The notes: a model not told the origin generated them from the letters alone. A DNA stretch of 64,000 nt from Okapia johnstoni (GCA_024291935.2 CM044322.1:25357405-25421404), one strand, 5' to 3'; counted from the first letter of the stretch, positions 1 through 9,592 are shown. Numbers and translations are program-made.

Positions 1-529
1 TTTGGGTGTGAGGCACACATGGTCTCTTTTCTTTTATCTGGGCAGGGCCCAGCCACGTCTCTTGATTTTCCTGCTATTAATATTTTGGAACTTCTGTCCA
101 CAGGGAATGAACTCAAATTGCTCACCCCTGGCGGGGAGGGCATCTACCTCCTGCCTCAAGGGCACAAGTCTGTCTTCTGTAACTGCTTCCTTCTGAATGT
201 CGGTGTTGTCACGATCTTGGGCAGAGGAGTGGAAGTGCTCCCCTGGTTCCTTTAGATTAGTGTGCAGTGGTCACCAGGCCTGGGTCCTGACTGTTCCTAT
301 TTCTGAGCAACCCCCATTTGTCTAACCTTTTGAAGACAGAGGAAAAAAATGAAGGTGTGTCCGTTTTGCTTGTGGGCAAGTGTGCCCTTATGTTGAGGCT
401 CACTGCCAGGGCCTACATCTTCCTGGTTGCACTTTGGTTGTTTTTCAGAGGAGAAGCTTCAGGTCAGAGAGAGGACTGCACAAATGACAGGGGTCTGTTG
501 CCCCAGGTTGTCTGGAGTCTGGGGCTCCA
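1..529 (-). other. Unassigned; possible degraded ERV env region
   Basis: This stretch lies directly beyond the minus-strand integrase C-terminal remnant, where env would begin in a gammaretrovirus-like provirus. Minus-strand frames are open only in short pieces with many stops, and I cannot identify an envelope motif. The env reading is therefore inference from position only. The plus-strand frames here (60-90 codons) show no recognisable domain. Confidence 0.25.
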
Positions 530-1201
530 GGGGCCCCTTTCACTCAAGTGTGGTACGCCCATGGAGCCATCCCTTGCAACTTTAAGGTGAGATTCATGCT
601 AAGGATCATGGACTGGGGTCTGTTCCATTTAGGAAGGAGCTGGGCTTTGGGGCTGCTGGTTTTCTAGGTTTTAAGGTCCATCCAAACCCAAGCTCCTGAC
701 TGGATTTCCCTGGTGGCTCAGATGGTAAAGAGTATGCCTGCAACGTAGGAGACCTGAGTTTGATCCCTGGGTCAGGAAAATGCCCTGGAGGAGGGAATGG
801 CTACCCACTCCAGTATTCTTGCCTGGAGAATTACATGGACAGATGAATGTGGCAGGCTACAGTCCATTGGGTTGCAAAGAGTTGGGCATGACTGAGCAAC
901 TAACACACAAGCTCCTGACCAGAAGGGCTAGAGAACCAGGCCTGGAGATGTTGGCATCCTTATTCTGTGAGAGGGTACCTGGTTTCTCTTACCCAGAGGG
1001 CACACTTGAGTTGTTCCATTTCAAGGAGACTAAGTTACCCCTTCTCTTGGGGATGGGGAATGGATCTATCATATATAAGTTCAGATGCATTTAACTTGAA
1101 CTAATCCTTTGGGGATAATCACATGCAGAGTAGGGCCATCAGAAGGAACTTAATTCAGTTTTGTTGAGTTTCCTGATACAGCTTGGCTAAGGCCCCTTTC
1201 T
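530..1201 (-). pseudogene. ERV class I integrase C-terminal remnant
   Basis: Read on the minus strand, bases around 1180-1040 give a broken frame with a Pro-Lys element followed by a Glu-Leu-Ile-Tyr-Asp-Arg stretch. This is the spacing typical of the region after the catalytic Glu in gammaretroviral integrases. Bases around 590-530 give a Trp-Ala-Tyr-His...Val-Lys pattern like the end of the integrase C-terminal domain. Stops and frameshifts occur throughout. A Bov-tA SINE at 701-907 interrupts it, and the nested SINE composite at 1202-1703 separates it from the catalytic core. It is the continuation of the pol remnant at 1704-3150 and cannot encode a working protein. Confidence 0.55.
701..907 (+). 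mobile_element. Bov-tA SINE with perfect 12-bp TSD
   Basis: The element begins with the tRNA-Glu-like head (TTCCCTGGTGGCTCAG), has the A- and B-box region, and ends with the BovB-like tail (GTTGGGCATGACTGAGC). It is flanked by the identical 12-mer CAAGCTCCTGAC at 689-700 and 908-919, which fixes its ends. It is inserted in the minus-strand ERV integrase remnant and is therefore younger than it. Confidence 0.95.
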
Positions 1202-1703
1202 GGCTTCCCTAGTAGCTCTGCTGCTGCTGCTGCTGTTGCTTCAGTCGTGTCCGACTCTGTGCGACCCAGTAGATGGCAGCCCACCAGGCTCCCCCGTCCC
1301 TGGGATGCTCCAGGCAAGAATACTGGAGTGGGTTGCCATTTCCTTCTCCAATGCATTGAAAGGAAAAGTGAAAGTGAAGTAGCTCAGTCGTGTCCAACTC
1401 TTAGCACCCCCATGGGCTGCAGCCTACCAGGCTCCTCCGTCCATGGGATTTTCCAGGCGAGAGTACTGGAGTGGGTTGCCAATGCCTTCTTTCCCTAGTA
1501 GCTCAGTGGTAAAGAATCTGCCTGCAATGCAGGAGACCTGGGTTCAATCCCTGGGTCAGGAAGATTCCTGGAGGAGGGCATGGCAACCCAATGTAGTACT
1601 CTTGCCTAGAGAATCCCATGGACAGAGGAGCCTAGTGGGTTGCAGTCCATAGGGTCATACAGAGTTGGACACAACTGAAGCAACTAAGCATCAGCAGCAG
1701 CAA
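1202..1703 (+). mobile_element. Bov-tA SINE split by a BOV-A2
   Basis: The head of a plus-strand Bov-tA starts at 1202 (GGCTTCCCTAGTAGCTC) and resumes at 1491, running through to an AGC-rich tail near 1703. The interruption is the minus-strand BOV-A2 at 1219-1490. The last third of the SINE is typical, ending in GACACAACTGAAGCAAC. The composite is inserted in the ERV pol remnant. Confidence 0.93.
1219..1490 (-). mobile_element. BOV-A2 SINE nested in a Bov-tA, 14-bp TSD
   Basis: This is a two-monomer BOV-A2 in reverse orientation. The (CTG)n run at 1219-1240 is its AGC tail, and the linker GAAAGGAAAAGTGAAAGTG at about 1358-1376 joins the two Bov-A units. The 14-mer TTCCCTAGTAGCTC is present at 1205-1218 and again at 1491-1504, a perfect target-site duplication inside the host Bov-tA. 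BOV-A2 is generally bovid- or pecoran-specific, so this copy supports the taxonomic call. Confidence 0.95.
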
Positions 1704-2240
1704 AGCCTGTTTCAGGGTCTAATCGGTTCTCTCTACTTTCTCCAGCGATTGGGGTCTCCACATTGAGTGCAAAGTCCCATTTTATGTCCAGGACACTTGT
1801 TATCCCCTTCATCACTTGCGACACAAATGCTGGACCATTATCACTTTGCAGAGATCCTGGAAGCCCAAACCTGGGGATTCTTTATTTGGGTAATGCCTTA
1901 GCCACTTCAGCTGCTATTTGAGTTTTAATAAGGAATGCTTCTAGCCACCCAGAAAATGTGTCTGCTAGTACTAAGAGCTGAAATTACCTGGTACTCTCAG
2001 CAGACAGTGATATCAGTCTGCTAGTCTTTTCCAAGATGTGTCCTTCTGGTCTGAAAGAACCCTATCTGGAGATCTCTGGAGGCGTCTGGTGTTGGGATTG
2101 TTCTTTGTGTAAACAGGGGTATGTCTTGACCATCCCACTGATTATACTTTTCATGCTAGTAGTTACCATGACCTCAACTAACCAGTTATATAGGACTTCC
2201 CTCCCATCACAAGTGCTTTGATGAGCTTCCCTGATGGCTT
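1704..2240 (-). pseudogene. ERV class I integrase core remnant
   Basis: On the minus strand, bases around 1968-1945 read Ala-Asp-Thr-Phe-Ser-Gly-Trp, the first catalytic Asp context of a gammaretrovirus-like integrase. Bases around 1846-1820 read Ser-Asp-Asn-Gly-Pro-Ala-Phe-Val, the second catalytic Asp context. Upstream (2200-2060) is a cysteine-containing stretch where the N-terminal zinc-binding domain would lie, but it is strongly degraded. Stops occur, so this is a fossil. The order RNase H, then integrase, is preserved with the segment at 2241-3150. The plus-strand neighbour at 3160-4830 is gag-protease in the opposite orientation. Confidence 0.85.
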
Positions 2241-3150
2241 GACAAGGTGAGTTTCAGGGAAAAAGTATCACTTATCTTCATTAACTAGCTACCCATTGCT
2301 CCCCCCCCCACCCCCGCCCCAGTTCTCTATTGAAATCCCATTTGGGGTCTTTGTCTAATTCTTCCTTTGTGTAGATTAGGGAGTAATTGGATGGATCTGG
2401 CCTTCAGGGTTTGAGGGGTAGTTGCCAGGTGTGGGTTCTAGGGCCGCCCTTCTGGCAGTTACATCCAATTTATTGTTTCCCTTTATTATAACACCTCTGC
2501 ATGTTCTTCTGGTGACCCCTACGGTGAATCACTGCCACCTGTTTTTGGGAAACTGTGCTGCTTCAGAACTTGAAATGCTTAAGCCACATTTCACCTGTTT
2601 ACTCTCCATAGTAAGCACACCTCTTGCCTTCTAAACAATTGTGTAGAATGGTATAGGTACACCAGGAGTCTTTGTAAGCACAGGAGATCTTCCCTGTCCT
2701 GAACTAGATCAGGTGAGGGCTCTCAGCTTCACCTTTTGAGTAGAAGTCCCTGTGGGTAGGCTTTTTGTTTCTATGACTCAGGTCTTAGAGGTTAGTGTGT
2801 ATCCTGCCAGACTTTTTCCCCTCATAACACTGTTCTCATCTGTAAACCATTCCTCTTTGGCATTTGGGAGAGGCCCAATTCCTAGCTGAGGGCAACTAGA
2901 ATAGATCAGGATTTCCATACATTCAAGCTCCAGGGGCCCTGTTTCTCTGGGTAGCATTTAATCTTCCCATGCAATACAGCCTGGTCCCAATAACAACTGG
3001 GAGTTGGAGAAAGTTGGTCTGTCAGTGGGTCTCTAAATTACAGCATCATTTTACAGTTGGACCACTGTGCCAGAGACAAAAGAAATGCGATAAAATTCCC
3101 TACGTCCAGTTTTTTATAGTCTTCTATCAAAACAGAGGTCTTCAAGAGTG
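2241..3150 (-). pseudogene. ERV class I pol remnant: RT connection and RNase H
   Basis: On the minus strand, bases around 2852-2832 read Glu-Trp-Phe-Thr-Asp-Glu-Asn, consistent with the first RNase H Asp motif. Near 2530-2490 there is a Gly-His-Gln-Lys element, as near the C-terminus of retroviral RNase H. Bases 3150-2870 would be the polymerase connection region but show only short matching pieces with stops. No polymerase palm motif (YVDD-like) is visible, so the reverse transcriptase core is missing. A C-rich tract lies at 2301-2318. Ends are approximate. Confidence 0.7.
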
Positions 3151-3159
3151 ATGTGTGGT

Positions 3160-4259
3160 CATACCAGTCCTTGATCCCCCCCTTCCCCCAGGACCTTCCT
3201 GATCTCCTCCTTCAGCCTCCTTCTCTTGCTCTCTCCCCACTCCCTTCCTTCATAATGTCCCAATTTGGGCCACAGGCCCAAAGGACTCCCTCCACACCAG
3301 CCCCCTCCTGCAGAATCCAGTACAGCAGCACCACAAAGCAGGACTAAATAGCCAGGAGCCAGCAACCTGCCAGGAAAAATGCCCTCTTTGAGGCAGGTCC
3401 CTGATGGAGAAGGATGGTCATCCAGTTACACACACCATTGACCACTTCTGATCCGTGGTACTGAGAATCATAGTAAGGGGTTGATGGAAGATCCAAAGAG
3501 GTTCCTGAATCTGATTAGGGAAATCTTTCAGACCTGTGACCCCACCTGGGCTGACATCCAGAGCCTTCCTGGGACTAGCCTTCCCCTAACCTCAGGAAGA
3601 AAAGGCCATGTTCTTTTCAAAAGCCCCCCAAAAAGCAGACAAAGAGAATAGAAACAATACAGGTCATGCCACTTTCAGACCAGAGAATCAAGTGGCCCCA
3701 GATAAGGAACCAACTGGGACCACCAAGACCATGGAGAAGGGGGCCGAAAGCAGAGTCTGACCCATTGTAAAAATATGATCCAAAAAGGGAATCCAGGCAT
3801 CAGGAAAGAAACCTGTCAACTGGAACAAGATAAAGGAAAACAATTAGGAGCCAACAGAAAACCCTTCAGCATTCCAATAGCACCTCAAGAAATGCCTCTA
3901 CATCTGTATCACCCTTGACCTTGCGTCATTACAAGGGAACAGAATCCTGAGGTTGCATTACATCACCCAAAAGGCCTCTGACATTAAGGTGAACTTCAGA
4001 AACTGAACCTAGAACCAGATACCCCTACCTCTCACCAGGTCGAGGTTCCCTACTGAATGTTTAATAACTGAGATGTAGAGGAGGAAAAGGTCAGACAATA
4101 AAAAGGCCTGGAGGCAAGGCCACCTACTGACTGTTGCCCTCCGCTGTCAACTTGTCAGCAGGGGAATCTAGATTAACCACCAACAGAGACTCCCGACTCC
4201 AGTGAGTGACCCTAATCCCCACTGAGGTATAGCAGGCCAAGGAAACGGGACTGAATCAG
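3160..4259 (+). pseudogene. ERV class I gag remnant (matrix/p12 to capsid)
   Basis: The plus-strand frame at 3153-3347 is Pro/Leu/Ser-rich, like the matrix-p12 linker of gammaretroviral Gag. At about 3480-3580 the frame reads Glu-Asp-Pro-Lys-Arg-Phe...Asp-Pro-Thr-Trp-Ala-Asp-Ile, a capsid-like pattern. Several stops and frameshifts break the coding sequence. The nucleocapsid zinc knuckle and protease follow directly, so the gag-pro order is kept. No 5' LTR, primer-binding site or leader is visible upstream. Instead, minus-strand pol sequence begins at about 3150. Confidence 0.75.
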
Positions 4260-4301
4260 TGTATCATATGCAAACAGGAGGGACACTGGAAGAGAGAATG
4301 C
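4260..4301 (+). pseudogene. ERV nucleocapsid CCHC zinc knuckle
   Basis: The 14 codons at 4260-4301 read CIICKQEGHWKREC, an intact CX2CX4HX4C retroviral zinc knuckle. A single knuckle is the arrangement typical of gammaretroviruses; lenti- and betaretroviruses usually have two. The following codons are basic and proline-containing, then a stop occurs. The preceding and following frames are broken. Confidence 0.9.
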
Positions 4302-4439
4302 CCCAGCCACCCCTGAAAGGGGGCGGGAAATGACAGATCCTGGCCACTACCCTTGAAGAAAGATGGTCCACATAGATGGAGAATGATGGGGCCAGGAGAC
4401 TCCTGAGTTGGCACTGCAGTTGACTCCCAAGGAGCCCTA

Positions 4440-4830
4440 GCTGACACTGGATGTGAGGGGCAAACCTATCAAACTCTTATTTGACACTGTTGCCACTTAA
4501 CTTTATTCTGAACACCAGCTCAGGCAAACTCAGTCACAAGAGTTATAAAATGATGGGGTATCAGGGAAGACCCAGAACAGGCACTCATAGAACCATCAGG
4601 ATGTAAATTGGATGAACACACATTTACCCATTCCTTCCTGTATGTTCCTGGATGCCCTATATCCCTGCTAGAAAAAGATATCTTCATAAATTGGGAGCTA
4701 CTAATCCACCTAATGGGAGGCAAACTGGAGACTGGTGTTCCCCTGGACAAAGGGCAGAAAATGAGAATGTTCATGACTGAGGACAGACCTCCCCAGTCAA
4801 AGCAAATTGACCTTTCCAGATGCTAGGCAG
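4440..4830 (+). pseudogene. ERV retroviral protease remnant
   Basis: The frame at about 4441-4500 contains a retropepsin active-site context, but the third active-site residue is Val (Asp-Thr-Val at 4483-4491) where retropepsins have Gly. A stop follows shortly after. A second piece at about 4608-4826 continues a protease-like C-terminal region in another frame. The Val substitution and the breaks mean it is inactive. The reading stops matching at about 4830, and no polymerase follows on this strand. Confidence 0.75.
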
Positions 4831-5009
4831 TGCTCAGTGGAGCATCTCTGCACCTGGCCCACTGCAGCCATCTTGAATTGAGGTGTTGCGTGCAGCCTTT
4901 TTGCACATGGCCTGCCAAGCCGAGGAGTCTGCACAGCCCTTTTGCACTGGAAACTCTGGTCTGAAGCGCCAGGTACAAGGCCTCTGCACGTGCCACCCTG
5001 GGAGCAAGT
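4831..5009. other. Unassigned sequence after the ERV protease
   Basis: Two similar motifs occur here (GCAGCCTTTTTGCAC at about 4896 and ACAGCCCTTTTGCACT at about 4935). I see no LTR ends, no coding frame and no recognised repeat. It ends with the left target-site copy (4997-5009) of the following SINE. Confidence 0.4.
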
Positions 5010-5222
5010 CAACAGTCAAAGTGTTAGTTGCTCAGTTGTGTCTGACTCTTTGTGACCCCAAGGACTGTAGCCCACCAGGCTCCTCTGTCCGTGAGATTCC
5101 CCAGGCAAGGATACTGGAGTGGGTTGCCATTCCCTTCTCTGGAGGATCTTCCTGACCCAGGGATTGAACCCAGGTCTCCCTCATTACAGATGAATTTTTT
5201 ATAGCCTGAGCTATCAGGGAAG
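5010..5222 (-). mobile_element. Bov-tA SINE, 13-bp TSD
   Basis: Reverse-orientation Bov-tA. The BovB-like tail reads GTTAGTTGCTCAGTTGTGTC near 5023 and the tRNA-like head complement ends in CTATCAGGGAAGC at about 5222. The 13-mer CCTGGGAGCAAGT is duplicated perfectly at 4997-5009 and 5223-5235. Confidence 0.95.
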
Positions 5223-5326
5223 CCTGGGAGCAAGTAACACTAGACTTAAGCACAAAGGGAAAAAAAGTTAGACTTTGTTACTCAGATTCTATTTTTATTT
5301 TCCAAGAATTGTTCCTGGGCTTTGCT

Positions 5327-6365
5327 GGTGACAGTATCTCAGAATGTGACCTTATTTAGAAATAGGTTCTTTGCAGATGTGTTTGGTTGAGATGGGGTCA
5401 TTGAGGGTAAGCCCTAATCCAGTGTGACTGGTGTCCTTATGAAAAGGGGAAATTTGGACACAGACTCACTGGGAGAACTCTTGTGAACATTAAGACAGAG
5501 ACCTTAGCTTAACATCTATAAGCTAAGGAACGCCAACAATTTCCAGCAAACTAAAGTTCGTTGCAGCACTATTTACAATAGCCAAGACATGGAAACAACT
5601 AATCAACAGAGGAATGGATAAAGAAGATGTGGTACATATATACATTGGAATATTAGCCATGAAAAGGAGTGGAATTGAGTCATTTGTAGTGATGTGGATG
5701 AACCTAGAGTCTGTCATACAGAATGAATTAAGTCAGAAAGAGAAAAACAAATATTGTGTATTAATGCAGATATATGGAATCTAGAAAAATGGTAGAGATG
5801 AACTATTTGCAGGACAGGAATAGAGACACAGACATGGAGAACAGATGTGTGAACACAGAGAAGGAAGAGGGGGATAAATTGGGCGAGTTGGATTGACATA
5901 TATACACTACTATGTGTAAAATAGACAGCTAGTGGGAAGTTGCTCTATAGCACAGGGAACTCAGTTCGGTGCTCTGTGATGACCTAGAGGGGTAGGATGG
6001 GGTGGTGGGAGGGAGGCTCAAGAAGTATGGGATATATGTATACATATAGTTGATTCATGTTGTTGTACAGTGGAACTAATACAACATTGTAAAGCAATTA
6101 TATTCCAATTTAAAAAATAAACTAACTTTTTTCAAAGAGGAAAGAGCCATATGCCAAATACAACAAACACACAAACGAAACAAGACAAAAACCCCCCTGG
6201 AACCTAGGAGACCGGCACAGGGACAGATTCTCCTTCACAGCCCTTGGAAGCAACCAAGCCTGCTGATACCTTGATTTTGGCCTTTTAGCCTTCAGGACTG
6301 TAAGATAATACGTTTCCGCTATTTATGCCACCTAGCTTGTGGTGCTTTGTTACAGCTGGCCCTGG
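5327..6365 (+). mobile_element. MLT1-type MaLR LTR, split by an L1
   Basis: Bases 5327-5546 (AGTATCTCAGAATGTGACC onward, through the GTGTCCTTATGAAAAG block) and 6196-6365 (GATTTTGGCC...GTGGTGCTTTGTTAC) are the two halves of a MaLR-type LTR in plus orientation. The gap is filled by an L1 3' end at 5547-6195. Divergence is high, as expected for a pre-ruminant element. The exact subfamily is not determined. Confidence 0.7.
5547..6195 (+). mobile_element. L1 LINE 3' end inserted in the MLT1 LTR
   Basis: It starts within the L1 ORF2 C-terminal and 3' UTR signature (GCAGCACTATTTACAATAGC) and includes the GAATGGATAAAGAAGATGTG block. It ends with an A-rich tail at about 6105-6195. It is 5' truncated, lacks coding capacity and is younger than the surrounding LTR. 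Confidence 0.85.
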
Positions 6366-6379
6366 TCTGCTACCCCAAA

Positions 6380-6446
6380 TGCCTCTGGACATTGCCAGAT
6401 GTCATCTGGGGGTAATCAACCCTGTTTGAGTTCTGCCTGCAGTACA
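6380..6446 (+). repeat. Old DNA-transposon fragment (hAT/MER-like)
   Basis: The block GGACATTGCCAGATGTCATC followed by TGGGGGTAATCAACCCTG resembles the 3' end of a non-autonomous hAT element common in mammals. It is only about 65 bp, so the family is uncertain. Confidence 0.4.
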
Positions 6447-6447
6447 T

Positions 6448-6572
6448 ATTGCCCATGGCTGCTTTCATCCAGTGACAGAAGAGTTGAGCAGTGGTGACAG
6501 AGACTATGGCTTGCAAAGCCTCAACTATCTACCGTCTGATCCTTTACGGAAATGGTTGCCTGGCCCCCCCCC
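6448..6572 (+). repeat. hAT-type DNA transposon fragment
   Basis: The series CCATGGCTGCTTTCATCC, GAGTTGAGCAGTGGTGACAG and TGATCCTTTACGGAAATGG matches the same family as 49768-49925 in order and orientation. The two copies support each other as a dispersed repeat. Confidence 0.5.
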
Positions 6573-6976
6573 ACAGTTGAAACTATTCTGTGGTGCCCCT
6601 GAAAGATGGCTGCAGGCCTGGAGGCACACCTGGCTCAGTCTGGGGCTGCAGAACTGGTCCATGAGCTGCAGAGGATGGAAATAAAGATGAGGGTAAGGAT
6701 GTTTGTGTGCATAGGGGGACATTTTCTTGACCTCGACACAGCTGGCCAGTGGTACATCTTGCACTGGAGTCCATCTAGGTGTCCTAACTTCACATTCCTC
6801 GTTCTCAGCCTTTATTCTGTTTCCTGCCTCTCACACTGCTATTGAGCTCCATTGTCTGGGATGGCCATCTTTTGTTGAACCAGTTGCCTTCTTGTAACAG
6901 TTTGTGATTGTCAGGAAGGTTTTCAGTTTAGCCTTTCTGTTAAATGGAGCTTTAGGCTGTCCCCTCATGGACTTTG
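6573..6976. other. Unique sequence, no gene recognised
   Basis: About 400 bp without a repeat or domain that I can identify. Overlapping frames of 60-88 codons exist on both strands but none has a recognisable motif. It ends with the left target-site copy of the next SINE. Confidence 0.5.
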
Positions 6977-7212
6977 AGCTTCCCCGGTAGTGCAGTAGTA
7001 AAGAATCCACCTGCCAGTGCAGGAAGCACAAGAGAAGTGGTTTTGATCCCTGCTTTGCCTCCAGGAAGATCCACTGGAGAAGGAAATGGCAACCCACTCC
7101 AGTATTCTTGCCTGGAAAATTCCACGGACAGAGGAGCCTGGCAGGCTATGGTCTAGAGGGTCACAGAGAGTCAGACACGACTGAGCATGCATGCCTTTTT
7201 TTTTTCTTTTCG
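6977..7212 (+). mobile_element. Bov-tA SINE, 9-bp TSD
   Basis: The head reads GAGCTTCCCCGGTAGTGCAG, the body has the GGAAGATCCACTGGAGAAGG block, and the BovB-like tail GTCAGACACGACTGAGC is followed by a T-rich run at 7195-7210. The 9-mer TGGACTTTG flanks it at 6968-6976 and 7213-7221. Confidence 0.9.
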
Positions 7213-7221
7213 TGGACTTTG

Positions 7222-7629
7222 TTCCCTGCAGTTCCATGGGCCCTAATTGTTCTAATGGTTTGCTATTGAGAACATCCACAGAAATGCAGATGATGGGAGC
7301 CTTCTTTCCTAAAAATGCCCTCTGCAAGAAATGCCTGTAGAGTTTTTCCCAGATGTGAGTTAGGAGGAGGGTTTTATAGACATGTTAGAGAGGGCTGCTT
7401 CTTAGAAGACTCACATGTTACTCAGAAGCTTGATACTCAGCCTCATTTCCTATCTCTCTGGCCCTCAGCCCCATGGTTACAGCAGCAGCAATTTAAAACT
7501 GTCCATTGTTCCCCTGGGACTGGCTTGCTTTTAAGACCTAGAAGGTCTCTGAGGTGATACTGAAAGCTTGGGGGGAAAACCAAAGCAAAACCAGAAAAGC
7601 TAGTATAGATAGTTGTTTGAAATTGAATG
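7222..7629. other. Unique sequence
   Basis: No gene or recognised repeat. A short CAGCAGCAATTTAAAAC stretch near 7482 is not a SINE tail because no body is attached. Confidence 0.45.
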
Positions 7630-8232
7630 TGTACCGCCAAGTCTCAAATCCTCCCCCAACCCCGTACCTGTGAAATACAATATGGAAATACAATCTTTGA
7701 AGGTATACTCAAAGTTAAGATGAAGTCATTATGGTGTACCCTAATCCAGAGATTTCCAAACTCCAGGATCGAATGCCTGATGATCTAGGATGGACCTGAT
7801 GTAGTAATAATAGAAATAAAGTGTACAATAAATGTAATATGCTTGAATCATCCTGAAAATGCCCCAACCCCAGGTTCTTGGGAAAATTGTCGTTCATGAA
7901 ACTGGTCCCTAGTGCCAAAAATGTTGGGGATGGCTGCCTAACTCAGTATAGGAGGTGTCCTTGTAAGAAGAGAAGAGACATAGAAATATGCACAAGGAGA
8001 TAGCCATGTGAAGACGGAGGCAGAAACTGGAGTAATGGATCTACAAGCCGAGGAACGCCAAGGATTGCTGACTGTTGTCAGCAGCACAGAGAGAGGAGGG
8101 AATTGATTCACTTTTGAGGGCTCAGGAAGGAACCAACCCTGCTGACACTTTTGATTTCGGACTTTTAGCTTCTAGAACTGTGAGAGTATAAATTTCTGTT
8201 TCCTAAGCCAGTTGTGGCACTTTATTATGGTA
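7630..8232 (+). mobile_element. MLT1-type MaLR LTR split by a DNA transposon
   Basis: Bases 7630-7757 carry the LTR 5' half. Bases 7942-8232 carry the 3' half, with the block GTGTCCTTGTAAGAAGAG, then ACAAGCCGAGGAACGCCAAG, and ending TTATTATGGTAGCCCTA. The middle is a separate hAT-like insertion. A BovB 3' end begins six bases after the LTR end. Confidence 0.7.
7758..7941 (+). repeat. Non-autonomous hAT-like DNA transposon inside MLT1
   Basis: It contains AATGCCTGATGATCTAGG, ATTGTCGTTCATGAAACTGG and the end GCCAAAAATGTTGGGGATGG, a pattern of a deletion-derivative DNA transposon known widely in mammals. It interrupts the LTR and so inserted after it. Exact family not determined. Confidence 0.5.
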
Positions 8233-8237
8233 GCCCT

Positions 8238-8637
8238 AAAGAAGGCAGAATGCCAAAGAATTGATGCCTTTGAACTGTGGTGCTGGAGAAGACTCCTGAA
8301 AGTCCTTTGGACAGCAAGATCAAACCAGTCAATCTTAACGGAGATCAGCCCTGAATACTCACTGGAAGGACTGATGCTAAAGCTGAACCTCCAGTATTTT
8401 GGGCATCTGATGCGAACAGATGACTCATTGGAAAAATCCCTGATGCTGGGAAAGATCAAGGGCCAAAGGAGAAGAGGGCGTCAGAGGATGAGATGGCTGG
8501 ACAGCATCACTGATGCAATGAACATGAACTTGGGCAAACTCTGGGAGATGGTGAGGGACAGGGAGGACTGGAGTGCTACAGTCCACGGGGTCGCAAAGAG
8601 TTGGATATGACTGGGCAACTGAACAACAACAAAAAAA
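8238..8637 (+). mobile_element. BovB LINE 3' end (5' truncated)
   Basis: The sequence matches the 3' 400 bp of the other BovB copies in this window: GAATTGATGCCTTTGAACTG, GAAGGACTGATGCTAAAGC, GAGGATGAGATGGCTGG, and the tail GAGTTGGATATGACTGGGC with an AAC-rich end. The frame at 8212-8610 encodes the C-terminus of the BovB polyprotein (downstream of the RT). It is too short for any activity. Confidence 0.95.
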
Positions 8638-8646
8638 ACACAAATG

Positions 8647-9102
8647 CAGTAGGTTCTCTACATACAAACCTTCAAGTTGTGAACTTTCAAAGATGCGAAC
8701 ATGCATTCCATCAACATCTGGAGTGAGTGAAATTGCATTTTGCCCTCCATCTCCTATTCCTGACAATCCTTCAGCTCTACTACCTCCCACCTCCTCTCGT
8801 TCCTCCAGTCAGTAACTCTTCTTGCCTGTTCATTTGATGCCAGCCCCTAGATGCCAACTGTTATACTGTACTACTGAACTTTTTAAGGTACTGTAAGATT
8901 AAAAAGGCTTTATTTTTTGTGTTTGTTTTTTTATGTATTATTTGTGTGAAAAGTATTTTATCTACAGTACTATTGTATCTAGTAGAGTACTACATAGCCA
9001 ATTGTGTTAGTTGGGTACCTAGGCTAACTTTGTTGGACTTATAAATTGGACTAATGAATGCGCTCTTGGAATGGAACTCATTCGTATATAGAGGACTTAC
9101 TG
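8647..9102. mobile_element. Tigger-like (TcMar) MITE with both TIRs
   Basis: The left end is CAGTAGGTTCTCTACATAC (8647-8665). The right end (9084-9102) is its imperfect inverted complement, GTATATAGAGGACTTACTG, differing at three of 19 positions. The right flank is TA; the left flank TG is compatible with a mutated TA. Internal sequence has no transposase frame, so it is a non-autonomous deletion derivative of 456 bp. Confidence 0.75.
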
Positions 9103-9280
9103 TACAATAATTATTATGAAAAGTATGTATTTTTGCATCTTACACTGCTCAGTGTGGCTTAGCAATTAAGTGACTTTGAGGTCCGCTATGCTGTTGATGC
9201 TTACCAGCTCTTATACACTCTTGCAGCTTCCTGTACTTTTTCTACCTAGCAGTTATCACAGTTTCTAATTATATATGTGT

Positions 9281-9489
9281 ACTGTGTGTGTGTGCTCAGT
9301 CATGTCCAACTCTTTGTGATCCCAGGGACTGTAGTCTGCCTGGCTCTGCTGTCCATGGGATTTTCCAGGCAAGAATACTGGAGTGGGCTGCCATTTCCTA
9401 CTCCAGGGGATCTTCCCAAGCCAGGAATTGAACCTGAATCTCCTGTGTTTCCTGCATTGACGAGTGGATTCTTTACCACTGAGCCACCA
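9281..9489 (-). mobile_element. Bov-tA SINE, 15-bp TSD
   Basis: Reverse-orientation Bov-tA with a GT-rich remnant tail at 9283-9295. It is flanked by TAATTATATATGTGT (9266-9280) and TAATTACATATGTGT (9490-9504), identical except for one base. Confidence 0.95.
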
Positions 9490-9527
9490 TAATTACATAT
9501 GTGTCTTTGTAATTATTTGTCTACTTC

Positions 9528-9590
9528 TCCCACTAGATATGAGTTCCATCCATGGCAAGCAGCAGGTATTCAATAAGTATTTGTTGAAGA
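9528..9590 (+). repeat. L2 LINE 3' end fragment
   Basis: Contains CCCACTAGATATGAGTTCC and ATTCAATAAGTATTTGTTGA, the conserved 3' end of mammalian L2. Confidence 0.6.
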
Positions 9591-9592
9591 GA

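Noticed and set aside
703..780. tRNA-Glu-like sequences with A and B boxes
   Set aside because: These are SINE heads (Bov-tA, CHR) with mutated anticodon regions and attached SINE bodies, not tRNA genes.
1219..1240. CTG triplet repeat as a possible expansion locus
   Set aside because: It is the normal AGC tail of a reverse BOV-A2.
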